In this document: one piece after another, positions 40,867-54,525 of the stretch
How the letters are laid out: every line of letters begins with the position of its first letter
Numbering within the stretch: the stretch's first letter is position 1
Source: Circinella umbellata
Lineage: Eukaryota > Mucoromycota > Mucoromycetes > Mucorales > Lichtheimiaceae
Direction: 5' to 3'
Length of the DNA: 64,000 nt
Assembly: GCA_025093555.1 (NCBI GenBank)
Contig: JAIWNF010000011.1
Span: forward strand, 806,001 to 870,000
Notes under the pieces: model-generated
Databases searched by the model: none
What the model saw: the letters and a program-made list of their open reading frames with translations, nothing else
What the model was told of the DNA's origin: nothing
Program-made: the position numbers and the translations under genes

Positions 40867-43800
40867 TAAGTATAACAAAGGATCAAAAATAGGTGTACAT
40901 AGAGTAAAAAGGAAAATAGAGTATAGGTGATGATAAATGATTACTAGGTTATTAATTAATTAATTTCTTTTTTTATAGAACACACAATGATCTTCTTTTT
41001 CTCACTATTCTGGAGAATAATAATAAAAACCTCAACTTTATGTGTGTAAATATAATATTACTTATTTTTAATTGTTGGATGATTGTAAAAAAAATTAAAT
41101 AGACTTTACTTTTAAGAGGATATAAAGTATTTGGGTTTTATGTTGTTCAATTTCTTTTGGAAAGAATTTATGTAGTCGGTCCTTGTTTTGAACAATTAAT
41201 TAAGAAATGTTGTCATGACAATGAACTTTTTCTCCAAAAGAATATAATCCAATGTTGACTCTATCATATGGACTCGGTAACTTAACATGAGCCAGCGTGT
41301 AGTAAAATAATTCAATGGAGTTGGTGACGTTAGATGAATTCATTTGGCAAAGGATTCTTTCATAAGCAATGATCAGAGGAATAACCATGGATCTTTTCAA
41401 TTTTTTTATATATATCATATCATAACAAAATTATAAGGCAAGCAAGCAACTGAGAATAATTATGTAATATAATATTTAATTGGCCAAATGCTATTTAAGA
41501 ACATTATGCATCCAAACAGTTGTATCGCAGAATAAACATACCACTGTTATAGAAATGAAGGGAAGAGAAAAATCACTTGCAAGCACCAGGAAATAATGCA
41601 AATCCCCATTGAAATTCACTCTTAATATGATATTCTCATATTTTGACATTTAAGTCAGTACATAGTTGGTATATTTGATCCAAAAAAGTAAACACTAAAG
41701 GATGATTTTCAATGATAAATAATAAAATTTGCTCGAGTCCTTTGCTGTTGTCAATTAAGTTAGATAGTTATATAACAAGAATAAGTCTATCGGATCCATC
41801 CCCCAAATCCCACTCGAATGAATTCAAAGTGAAAATTAAAAATATTAATATAAGTATGCGTTTGGCTTTTACAACGTCTTTACATTTTCAGATAGCTTTA
41901 CTATAGCTATGAACTGCTGAATAAGTGGATTTACGTAGTCGTGTTTAAAGAAAATCTTACAAGTAAATTTATGTAGGTACGTACTGCTATATAACAACGA
42001 CGCCATTTCCACATATGATACATGCATATAACTACGCATGATAATGTTTATTTTGTCTCTTCAAAAAAAGAATCACAAATCATTGCTATATCATTCGATA
42101 TATATGATACTATTTGTTAATGAAGACATGTCGTTACATTTTACTTATTCAATTATATATACGTAGTATATTAATATTAAACGTTTTACGTACCAGGAAG
42201 CAATAAATTGGTACAAAACATTATTAATTAATTTGTAAAGCGAGGGTTTAAATATGTACTAATCATGGTATTCTGACACTTACGTAGTAGTAATTATAGC
42301 AGTTTACATCTTAAATGGAATCATAACTTTGCACAAAGACATATGCGCATGAAGTCACTGGGAAGTAAAAACGCACAACGGAGACTGGCGGTATAGATAT
42401 AAGCTGATTTATTAATACAGATCTATAGATTATGATATAAAAAGTTTTTTATTTAATACGTAATAAATTCGTTTGCTTCTTCATAACCATCATCTCCGGA
42501 TAAAACATTGATGTTTTTCAGGATCACCAATATCAATATCATCCTTTCCACTATAATGACCCAATCCTAATACGTAATAATTTAGAGGAAATCTCATCCG
42601 AAACTTCAAGATGATAGATCCCTATTGCTCTACATCACCTGATACTCTTATTGTTGGTACATTCACACAGTACGTACAGGGAGACAGTATTTCTCGTCGT
42701 TTACAATGGTAAAGTTAGACATGTAGTCATCAGATTGTACATGCAGTGGTATGTGTAGTTCAAGTAAACTCGGCAATATTATACATTCTTTACAATCTTC
42801 AGTCAATATACGTATAGGTGGTCTCATTTGTGTGAGTAAAGCACATTGACGCTGATGGCAGTGTGTCATATACGCAACTGCTGCGGTATGGACATTCAAA
42901 GAACATTCTATCAATACAGTATCCTTGTCTGCTGCCGTCATTCAACCCATTTGTTGTTGTATCTATCACTTACTTATAAGTAATACGATCAACTTTTCCC
43001 AAATAAGAAGCATTATTTTCAATGCTATTTTTCGACAAAGTGTAACAGCCGGAGTCATATGGTGCGATAGATATCTTGTAATAGTGTTCAGTTGCTATGT
43101 GCATCAACATAGCGTCGTCGATATAATACCTCAATTGTGAATGGGGTATAGTAATAACATGATTTTCTGTATGTCTTCCAGCTCTACCGGTTCATAAACG
43201 TAAATTGTAATTACCCATTGTACTTTACAGATATATACTTTCAGCAAGGCGAAGAATGGATCCAGAACATAATATACATAAAATATAGTAACACAAAGAC
43301 GATAGCAATATTATGATCAATATTTAACAACGAACCGTGCGTATGGTATACTTAAAGTCTCAACAAAAAAGAAACAGCTGGAAGTTTGTATCATTGAATG
43401 AACTATCAAAAAATAGTTTAAAGAAAGTTACGTAAAAAAAATTATTCCTATTACGACGTATCAAGATTAATGTAGTAATGAACAAAAGTTCCGGTCGATC
43501 ACCAAGGTGATGATTAATATGGCTGATTGTAAGCCATAATAATTTTGTTGAATTTTCAAATTCATACGTAGCTGATTGTTCAAATTTTAATATTATCACC
43601 GGTAACAATTAACGGTTATCATATATCGATATAATATTATCCTTAAATGGGAAGGAAACAAATAAATAATGTCGAGTGAAATCCGGGTAAATGTAGTTTC
43701 CAGCTATAATATTTTATCCTACCCTGTGTTTATCCTTGTATTAACCCCACATCAGAATAAAACATAATGCGTAACAATGTATAATAGAATCCGTAGGTTT

Positions 43801-43933
43801 TAAAATTACAATTTTATATATTTTGAAACAAAAATTACAGTTAAACTAGCTAGAGTGTTATTTTTTTTTTAGAATGTAGAGAGTATCATTGTTGTTTATC
43901 TATATACAAGAGGCATATATTTGTTTTTTATAT
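40867..43933. other. Gene-poor AT-rich region
   Basis: About 3 kb between RPS18 and MET17 (convergent ends) without a supportable gene. The only frame of interest is a 92-codon minus-strand frame at 42663-42941, Cys/His-containing and without a recognised family. TACGTA-type palindromes recur. No transposon ends were recognised. Confidence 0.45.
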
Positions 43934-46726
<2,793 letters not shown>

Positions 46727-48126
46727 ATGCCATTCGGATAGGTAACAGACTTTAGACTTGTACTGTTTATAGAAATAATAATTATCTTTTTCACTCATTG
46801 TGTAAAAAAAACTTAGATCATTGTAGGTCCATCAGGATCTGGTAAAACAACTTATTGTTAAGGTACTTACCAATACTTGACAGTCTTTGGCACGTCTGTC
46901 TCTTTTCAAATATTATATATACAGATCTCAGAAGGTTGTTTATTTTTTTTACTTAATTATTATTTATACATTAAAATAGAAAGTAGCAATTGTTAATCTT
47001 GACCCAGCAAACGGTACTATACCCTATCCATCTCAAATTGACTATTGCTGATCTTATTACTTTGGATGATACAATGAGCTGATTGAGTCTTGGACCTAAC
47101 GGTGGTATTATGTTCTATGTTGAATACTTGCTGGAAAATCTTGATTGGTTAACGGAAAGACTCGAGAAACTTCAAGGTATATTTGATTTATAAAAAAAAA
47201 ATGACCACATATTTTACAACATGCTGTCATAATAATATGATTCTAGGTGACAGGATAAAAAGTCAACATGAACTGATCTAATTTTCTTTTTCCTGTCTAT
47301 ATCATGTTCAATAGATCATTATATATTGTCTGATTTTCCAGGTCAAGTTGAATTATTTACACATCACGCTGCAGTTAAAGATATTCTTGGCAAGTTGGGA
47401 AAGATGGATTATAGGTTAAATGAGATAATGACTATTATTATTGAATTTGGGTGTATGGAAAATGAAGGGAAGAGAGAAAAATACTGATATTACCATATAT
47501 ATATATGGCTTGTAGCAGTACATTTGGTGGATGCATATTATTGTATAGATCCATCTAAATTCATTTCATTGTTATTATTATCACTCAAAACCATTATTTA
47601 ACTCGAATTACCTCATGTCAATGTTCTTTCAAAAATTGGTCTCTTTGAATCCTATGGCAAACTACACAAGTTTTCTTGGATGGGTTGGATTTTTTTTATA
47701 TAAAAACATAATAATGATGAAGGGAATAGTAAATAAGGAAAACGAGTCATGTGTCAATTCTTAACGTCTTTTTTTTTTATGCTCTTATCACTTTAGGGTT
47801 TAATTTGGGCTTTTACACGGATGTGATGGATATTTCTTATCTATTGGATTCTTCAAACGAAGATGCATTTGTATCTAAATTTAAATAACTGAATGAAGCA
47901 TTGTGTGAGTCAAGTGAAGATTTTTCACTTGTTGGATTCTATACTTTGTGTGTTGAAGATAAAGATTCAATGAGAAGTCATTGACAAGGCAGGTGGATTT
48001 GTATTTGGGGGACTGACAGAAGGAAATAAATCTATTATGTTATCTGGAATGAAATCTGGTTATCATGAAGATGTAAGAGATAATCAAGAGAGATGGATGG
48101 AAGTACCTGATAACACTATAATGTAA
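46727..48126 (+). pseudogene. GPN-loop GTPase 2 pseudogene with retained introns
   Basis: Across the full length the sequence follows GPN2, a GTPase used in RNA polymerase assembly. It starts MPFG, then Walker A IIVGPSGSGKTTYC, VAIVNLDPANGTIPYPS, IADLITLDDTM, LSLGPNGGIMFYVEYLLENL, DFPGQVELFTHH, LVDAYYCIDPSKFISLLL, LPHVNVLSKIGLFESYG and LVGFYTLCVEDKDSM, and ends in IDKAGGFVFGGLTEGNKSIM. It is disabled many times: TAG at codon 5 (46739-46741), a stop after the P-loop, a frame change near 47040, TGA near 47078, TAA near 47600 and 47887, and another shift near 47975. Intron-like gaps with GT and AG borders remain, so it arose by DNA duplication or by decay in place, not by retroposition. The GPN loop itself (GPN) is intact. 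Confidence 0.85.
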
Positions 48127-48831
48127 TGTAATAAAAAAAATAAAAAAAAAAAGTAAGAGCAAAATTCAAATGTAGACAGATTCAAACAAAAAAAAATTCA
48201 AAATTCATTCATTTTATGATGTTTTCTTACGTCATAAACATAATTGTAAATATAATAAATATCAAATGGTTCTTCTTTCCACCTTCTACCATGTATTGTG
48301 TATCAATTTTTTATATATCTTAGAATGTTTGTGCTATTTAATAATCCAAACATGTAGCACAGGAAATTAAAAATCATCAACAACAGCTTTATACTTTTTG
48401 TAAATACAGAGTAACAGCAGTTTCAGTATATAGGCGGATACATTACCAAAGCATTTACGTATGGGCAATTTCTCGAGAATCATAAACGTGAGAAAGGGGT
48501 GATATAATGCTTAATAAGAAGCAAAACTGTGTCTTGTATCAAGATAATATTGTACGAGGATAGTATAAAGGTTAATAAAATAATCAAACATGTACGAGAA
48601 ATACCATCGAACATCACCATGACAACATGGAGAATTATCTATCTGTTTTATTGCTCAAACATGTTGCGCTTGGTCACTAGGGCAAATACACGTTTGCTGT
48701 CCCGTTCAGTATATATGTGGTACAGGGCAATGATCTGTTAGATATATTTTTCTTCCTTTTTTTTTTTGCAGCAAATGTGACACAATAAGCGGCTTTTTCT
48801 ATCTACCTTTTTCTTTTCATTTCTTTATTCC
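48127..48831. other. Intergenic spacer
   Basis: AT-rich region between the GPN2 relic and the next gene. The frame at 48529-48741 shows no domain. It should include the promoter of the uncharacterised gene. Confidence 0.5.
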
Positions 48832-50185
48832 ATGGAAGAAGAGAAGGTTGCGTCTTGGCTCTCTGAACTGTTACAAAAAAAGCAAGAAGAAGAGTCATGG
48901 CGTGATCTTTGTACAGCTTTATTAATGACACATGAAGAATACGTCGATACTCTGACGATGGCGACAACGATGGCAAACAATGACAACAACAGGAATTATA
49001 ATGAGCAACTTGATGAATTACGCGATCAAATCTCAATAACTGATCCTAATATAATGGGACCTATTGATCGCCCTTTTTATTTAGGAATGGCACGTACGAT
49101 TACATATTGTTTTGAGCATAACAAACTACCACCCAATCTCGTTAGTAATCCTATAAACCTTCTTACTGTCACAAACAAAGAAAGGTAAATATTACAGTGT
49201 TCTTTTACAAACAAAAAAAAAAAGGGGGAAAGGGGACTGGTAGACTGGTATGTGTATTTAGCGGTTTCCATAAATACTGAATTTATCTTTCAAGGTTAAA
49301 TATGATGCAAGAACGGTTGAATAATATTGAACATTCCAAAGATGGCCTCGAACAGTTTCTTTTTAACGTAGGATGTATTTCTGTATACACCGTATTAAAT
49401 GTATAGCAACACATATTTAAAGTAATTTTATTTTGTTTATCAGATTCTTGCTCGAGAAGATTGGAGAATTTTCCTACATATTCGAACAACTACAGGAGGA
49501 AACGTATTTAACGCAATGCCACCTAGTTTATCTGAATGTATTGAAGCATTCGCACAGGTATATGAAAAACCAAATGCTAAACCTCGCCGTCATGGGCAGC
49601 CATATCAATTATCAGTAGGGGCAAAAGCCTTAAGTAAACATTGGCATCGGGATCGTGAAGAACTATTTTGGGGAATATGTACAGGAAGTAAAGTATAAAG
49701 TATACCATTTTTTTTTCTTCTTTATTCCAATTTATGAGAATTTTTACAACTTAGCTGAAGAACCAGGAGTCGTTTTTTTTTTTGCATGAAAAGAAAAAGA
49801 AGATTTACTAATTCGTTCTTCTCTTATCACAATAATGTACGATTTAATAGCGGAAAAAAAGAAAAATGAACATGCAAATCAGATATTGATCAAAATATTG
49901 AATGATCCAGTGTGGATTAATCTACATTCTTTACCAGTATGTTTTTTTTAAATTTCTTTTTTGAAGAGGAGAAAATCTGGTGGTCAACGAAATAAGATAT
50001 CATTTTAACCTGGCAGAACTATCTATTGGTATTAATTTTAGCATGATCGAATTGTATATGAAATTCGTCAAAGTCAAGGTTATGGTGTTCGATGGACAGT
50101 GGATGAAAAAGGAGCTTCCTGGTATTTTCGAGGATTTTTGGAACCACAAATGGAGGATGGACATGCATCAAAATGGGTTCATTAA
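48832..50185 (+). CDS. Conserved uncharacterised protein, 299 residues
   Basis: I cannot name a function. Exons: 48832-49184, 49295-49367, 49444-49687, 49851-49936 and 50042-50185, in consistent phase (900 bases including stop). No signal peptide or membrane helix is seen, so it is probably soluble. The N-terminal ~60 residues are charged and helical. Conserved-looking blocks follow: RPFYLGMARTITYCFEHNKL, ILAREDWRIFLHIRTTTGGN, QPYQLSVGAKALSKHWHRD, LFWGICTG, NDPVWINLHSLPHD, YEIRQSQGYGVRW and a C-terminal WYFRGFLEPQMEDGH block ending W.H. The dense Trp/His/Arg content and the exact exon phasing argue for a real gene. I have a weak memory of plant and animal proteins of unknown function with a similar ending (G.RW ... 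GFLEP.MEDGH..W.H); this needs a database search. Confidence 0.8.
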
Positions 50186-50571
50186 GAAATTTAAAGCTAT
50201 AGTAATTAGCTTTTGGTGGTTTTATAATCAGCAGGGAGACCAAGAAAACTTCATCCAACTTTGTTAATAAGCTCTAACCGCGGGTCATTCTATATCTTAT
50301 GTTCTGTATGAAATAAACATTACTTTTTTTTGCGCCGTCAAATTGTAGCTGCCTTTTCCTGATCAGACTCTGTTACAGACTTTCTGTGGGGAAAGAAAAA
50401 ATAATTTAAGATTCGAATGTTTCAGGAACAATATAAAATAAGTGCACTTTTAAAAATAACCGTACTTTTTTTTTGCTATTTATACAGTGACGTTCTTTAA
50501 AAAGTCCACCCAACTTACACAAAAGTACCTTACCTGTATCTGTCTCTTTGCTAAAAAAAATATTACGTCGT

Positions 50572-50654
50572 GTAACTGAGTGTTTGAGAGGGTCCGTGCT
50601 TTTCTTCGGAGTCGGCTGTGAAACAATGGGTAAGGTTGAGGAGTAAAAAGTTAC
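50572..50654 (-). repeat. ~83-bp dispersed repeat, copy A (inverted to copy B at 55668)
   Basis: The reverse complement of this stretch matches 55668-55753 over nearly its whole length. The two share a near-identical core (CACAGCCGACTCCGAAGAAA, then GCACGGACCCTCT). Both copies begin GTAACT and finish CACTCAGTTA when read in the same sense, and TA dinucleotides adjoin the outer ends. They may be the terminal repeats of a ~5.2-kb element or two copies of a small non-coding repeat. Confidence 0.8.
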
Positions 50655-50900
50655 AACTTTTGATCACCATGGCAAAAAAAAAAAGTACATGTTTACCCTT
50701 TTCTTTAAATCACTTTCTTTTTCAAGTTTTACTATGACATAATTTATACTTTACATAGTAATACTATCACTTGACTCAATTTTGAAAACCAGTTCATGTT
50801 GCTGAAATTCAAATATTGTAAACGGTCACGGTAAAAAAAGTTATAAAAAGGGTGTATTTTGGATCAATTTTTTTTTCTTTTTTTCTTTTTTTTTCTTCGC

Positions 50901-51000
50901 TGGGTGGGGAGGTGGAAGGTGGAAGGTGGGAGGTGGAGAGGTGGAGAGGTGGGTGAGGAGGTGGGGAGGGGGTGGGAGAGGAGGAGTGGGTGGGGGGCGG
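50901..51000 (+). repeat. G-rich GGTGGA/GGTGGG tract
   Basis: About 100 bases made almost only of G, A and T on the plus strand, with more than a dozen G-runs of two or more spaced by one to four bases, immediately after a poly-T tract. It is imperfectly repetitive (GGTGGA, GGTGGAAG, GGTGGG). Such a tract is a G-quadruplex candidate. It stands out sharply from the AT-rich surroundings. Confidence 0.8.
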
Positions 51001-51415
51001 ATATAACCTTTCCTACTCCTCGTACTCCTACTCCTACTATTCAATAAGAAAATGATAAAAAATAAAAAAATAAAAATGCATTATTCGTATTATAGTGATA
51101 ATAATAAAAATAATTTATTTTTGTCCAAAATTTTATACAAAGTGCTACTCTTTTTTTTTAAAAAAAAAGCATTCCTATTACTGTGGTAATATGCACGTCG
51201 TTATGGAAATACAACTAAACTTGTCTGAAAAGTAATATTTTCCTGTATGTAGCATATGAGTTAAGATAAAAGGTATTAACCACTGCGTTACATTCATGTA
51301 ACAGTGGGTGATGTAATCTGCATAATTAATTTGATTTCTTTTTTTCATGCTTGTTCTAATGGGTAATACGTCTCCTGTACCAACCGATAATTGTAATACG
51401 TTGTCAGGATTGATA

Positions 51416-52224
51416 CAGTAAGTATTCGCTAAACCGGTACTCGTTAAACCGGTATTTCGCTAAACCGGTAGTATCTCTTAAATATTTTTTATATACTTAG
51501 TAAAATACCGGTGATTCGCTAAACCGGTATCCGGTGAGCTTTCTTAAATATTTACCGGGTTTATAATAGTATTATTCTATCTTATATCATATAATATCAA
51601 TCTTTTATTAGTAACATTATTGACACGACCTTCCTTTAACGTCATCTAAGATCTTCCCTTTTTTTTCAGTTGGCTACTTTGTTTCCATAGAAATTGAAAA
51701 TACACAAATCATTCTAGCCGTCAAAAGAAACCTTCTCAACACCTTGTTGATAACAGTGTCTCTTTTCACCAACTTCACACAGATGCTTTTTCTTCTTTCT
51801 TATCTGGGTATGTATGTATTTTTTTTTCAACTTTGTCACGTACTTGTTTATTACCATTGAGTACTGTATGTAATTATGTTGTTGATACAATTCATTTTTA
51901 CTCATTTATTCAATCGCTAACCATGGTCCATATTTTGAACACACTTTGTTGTACATTCACTATTAATCCTGTCTCTGGTTAACTATCACTATTCGATGAA
52001 TACTGTACACTAATATCATTTTTATCACCAAAATATTAGCTCATAATGGCATAGATACATTATATCAGCTATCATTTTTTTCATCTTATCCGTACAGCTT
52101 AGTTGTTTTTTCAGTATATTCTACATATTAGTACCAGCTGCGTTTCAATTCGTTAAACCGGTAATTCGCTAAACCGGTACAAACCCTCACATATATTGAG
52201 TACCGGTTTAACGAATACTTACTG
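51416..52224. mobile_element. Non-autonomous TIR element with TA target duplication, copy 1
   Basis: An 809-bp element bounded by CAGTAAGTATTCG and its exact inverse CGAATACTTACTG, with TA on both outer sides (51414-51415 and 52225-52226), as in the Tc1/mariner superfamily. The ends carry several copies of a TAAACCGGTA motif, some preceded by CGCT or CGTT; the left end has at least four. No transposase frame is present. A 729-bp relative lies 1.6 kb downstream in the same orientation. The longest frame inside (51714-51905, minus) does not resemble a protein. Confidence 0.88.
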
Positions 52225-53796
52225 TATTTTTGGATCAAATTAAAAAAAATACATTTCGAATTATATGGTCTCGGTCTTCTGGTAATGCAACAACAATATG
52301 TCTTTTTTTTTTTTTGGTTCTTCAGTTGATGGAAGTGTAGTTATATCGTTCTTTTGAGGGTTCCTTTTACTCGTTTTATGAAATATTGTAACCGATGGTT
52401 GACTTGTTTTTATTTATACGTATCTTCTATGTAGAAGTTCCCACAAAACTTACTGTGCTATTAAATGTTTACTTGGAAGTCTACAATATTTTGAATTGAG
52501 ATAGTAAGGTTGTCGAATCTGCAGGTAACTATTGTGTTACAAAAAATAATTATGAGCGTGTTTTGTCATGGGGTTCAAAATGAAGAAATTTTACATTTGG
52601 GGATGAAAGTTCTCCATGGCAATATACTGATCGATGAATTGAAATTATTAAACTCTTTAGTCCAAATTTTCAAATTCTTAAATCGTTGGTCGGGGCATAA
52701 TAATCAAGGATTATCACACTGTTGTTTCTTCATGTAATATGGACAAAACGTAATTACTTGTGGGTCCTTGTCATCGTAATTGGAATTATCTATATGTATC
52801 ATAATTGTATCCGTATATTTCTGCTATTTTTTCTTCTTGTTCTCCAGTTCTTGTATGGTACGTATACATATGATATAATATCCAAGATATGTATTATATG
52901 GTAGTTCGATGGGATCGGGATAAGGATTATCGATTTTTATTTCAACTTGTGTTTGACCTGGTAATATTGATAAAGTTTCTTGATGGTCTTATGGTTGATA
53001 CAGTGTTGGATATGGATAAAAATGTAATTCTCGGGAATTTGTACGAGATGTTTCGCCTGTCAGGTATTATTTGGTTTCGTTTGCTTTCAAAGATAATGTT
53101 TCCCCAGTATAGATATGGTAACATCATGCTTCATTTGGTGCGATCCGTTCTTTACAGTAGTAATGGATATTTCGTTCGATCATCTTTTGAATAAAACTCA
53201 CCCTATATTTTTTTTTCATTACCTTCTCTTTCCCTTCACGCACATAGAATCCATTGCTTGTTTGAAAAAAACAAGTTCTACCTTATTCTTTCCTTTTTCG
53301 ATAATAAAAATACACAAAGCATTCAATTCAATCTGACAAAGAATGCAAAACCGTATCAATAGCTGATTTAGATTGTCTTTTTTTTTTTGTAAGATATGTC
53401 TATGTATTATGTGAAAAAGACGGGAAAACCCGAGTAAGTTAAATTGTACATCAATAATGAGCACAATGAACGCTAATCTAAACTATCATAGAGGCACCAT
53501 TACAAAAAAAAAAAAAGGAAAAAACCAAAGAACAATCGTGCAGCAATGTAATTCTATATTTGCTTTTCAACTCACCAAGCAAAACTATTTTTAAAAGTGA
53601 ACAAAAAAGACTTTACTCTTGCAACAAACTATAATATGTTATCTAGGTCAAATATTATTAATAGAACAACATACATAATCAAAGAAACACATGGATGATG
53701 AAAGGACGAAAGAATTGAACCAGGTACAATAACTAAGATAAAACTAAGGAACTTCCAAGTAGCGTTGTTATGGTCAATATATTATTATTATTATTA
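52225..53796. other. Spacer between the two TIR elements
   Basis: It contains a poly-T tract, the possible RCC1-like relic annotated separately (about 52430-53190), and AT-rich sequence. No intact gene is present. Confidence 0.5.
52430..53190 (+). pseudogene. Possible RCC1-repeat relic (tentative)
   Basis: Fragments in shifting frames resemble RCC1 repeats: KVVESAGNYCVTKNN, then RVLSWGS, FGDESSP, YHTVVSSC and DTVLDMDKN. In RCC1 proteins the order is a KV..ag.yc.alt block, then G.V.sWGsN, then GQLG.GD, then cG.yHTv. Several stops interrupt every frame. The composition is less AT-rich in coding-like positions than the flanks. The evidence is only short motifs, and the stretch could be unrelated non-coding DNA. 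Confidence 0.3.
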
Positions 53797-54525
53797 CAGT
53801 GAGTATTGGTTAACCGGTACTCGTTAAACCGGTATCCGGTGAGCTTTCTTAAATATTTACCGGGTTTGATTTATATAATATAATTTTAGTCTTTTTATTA
53901 GTAAAATCATTGATACATCCTTCCTTTAACGTCATCTTAGCTCTCCCTTCGTTTTCCATTGGCTACTTTGTTTCCATAGCAATTAAAAATACACAAATCA
54001 TTATTGCCGTCAAGAGAAACCTTCTCAACATCTTGTTGATAACAGTGTCTCTTTTTTGCCAACTTCGCACAGATGCTTTTTTCTTCTTCCTCATCTGCGT
54101 ACGTATGTACTGCTTTTCAACTCTGTCATGTACTTGTTCATTACCATTGAATACTGTATGTAATTAGGTTGTTGCTACAATCCATTTTTACTCATTTATT
54201 CAACCGCTGACCAGAATCCATATTTTAAACACACTTTGTTGTAAATATATTATTAATCCAGTCTCTGGTTAACTATCACTATGTGATGAAGAAACCATTA
54301 TCATTATTATCACTAAAACATTAGCTCATAGTAGCAAAGCTCCATTAAGCAGTTAGCTACATTATATCAACTATCATTTTTTATCTTAACCGTACAGCTT
54401 TATTATTTTTCCAGTATATTCTACATATTAGTACCAGCCGCGTTTCAATTCGCTAAACCGGTAATTCGCTAAACCGGTGCAAATACTCACATATATTGAG
54501 TACCAGTTTAACGAATACTCACTGT
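53797..54525. mobile_element. Non-autonomous TIR element with TA target duplication, copy 2
   Basis: A 729-bp relative of the element at 51416, bounded by CAGTGAGTATT and AATACTCACTG and flanked by TA on both sides. Large interior blocks match copy 1 with scattered substitutions (for example the segments containing GGCTACTTTGTTTCCATAG and TTGTTGATAACAGTGTCTCT). It lacks part of the left-end TAAACCGGTA cluster, which explains most of the length difference. The frame at 53910-54167 is interrupted relative to copy 1 and is not a transposase. Confidence 0.88.

Larger units (their letters stand above)
50186..51415. other. Left part of gene-poor repeat island
   Basis: No gene here. It holds one member of the inverted ~85-base repeat pair (50572-50654), poly-T tracts and the G-rich tract at 50901-51000, then AT-rich sequence up to the first TA-flanked element. 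Confidence 0.6.
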
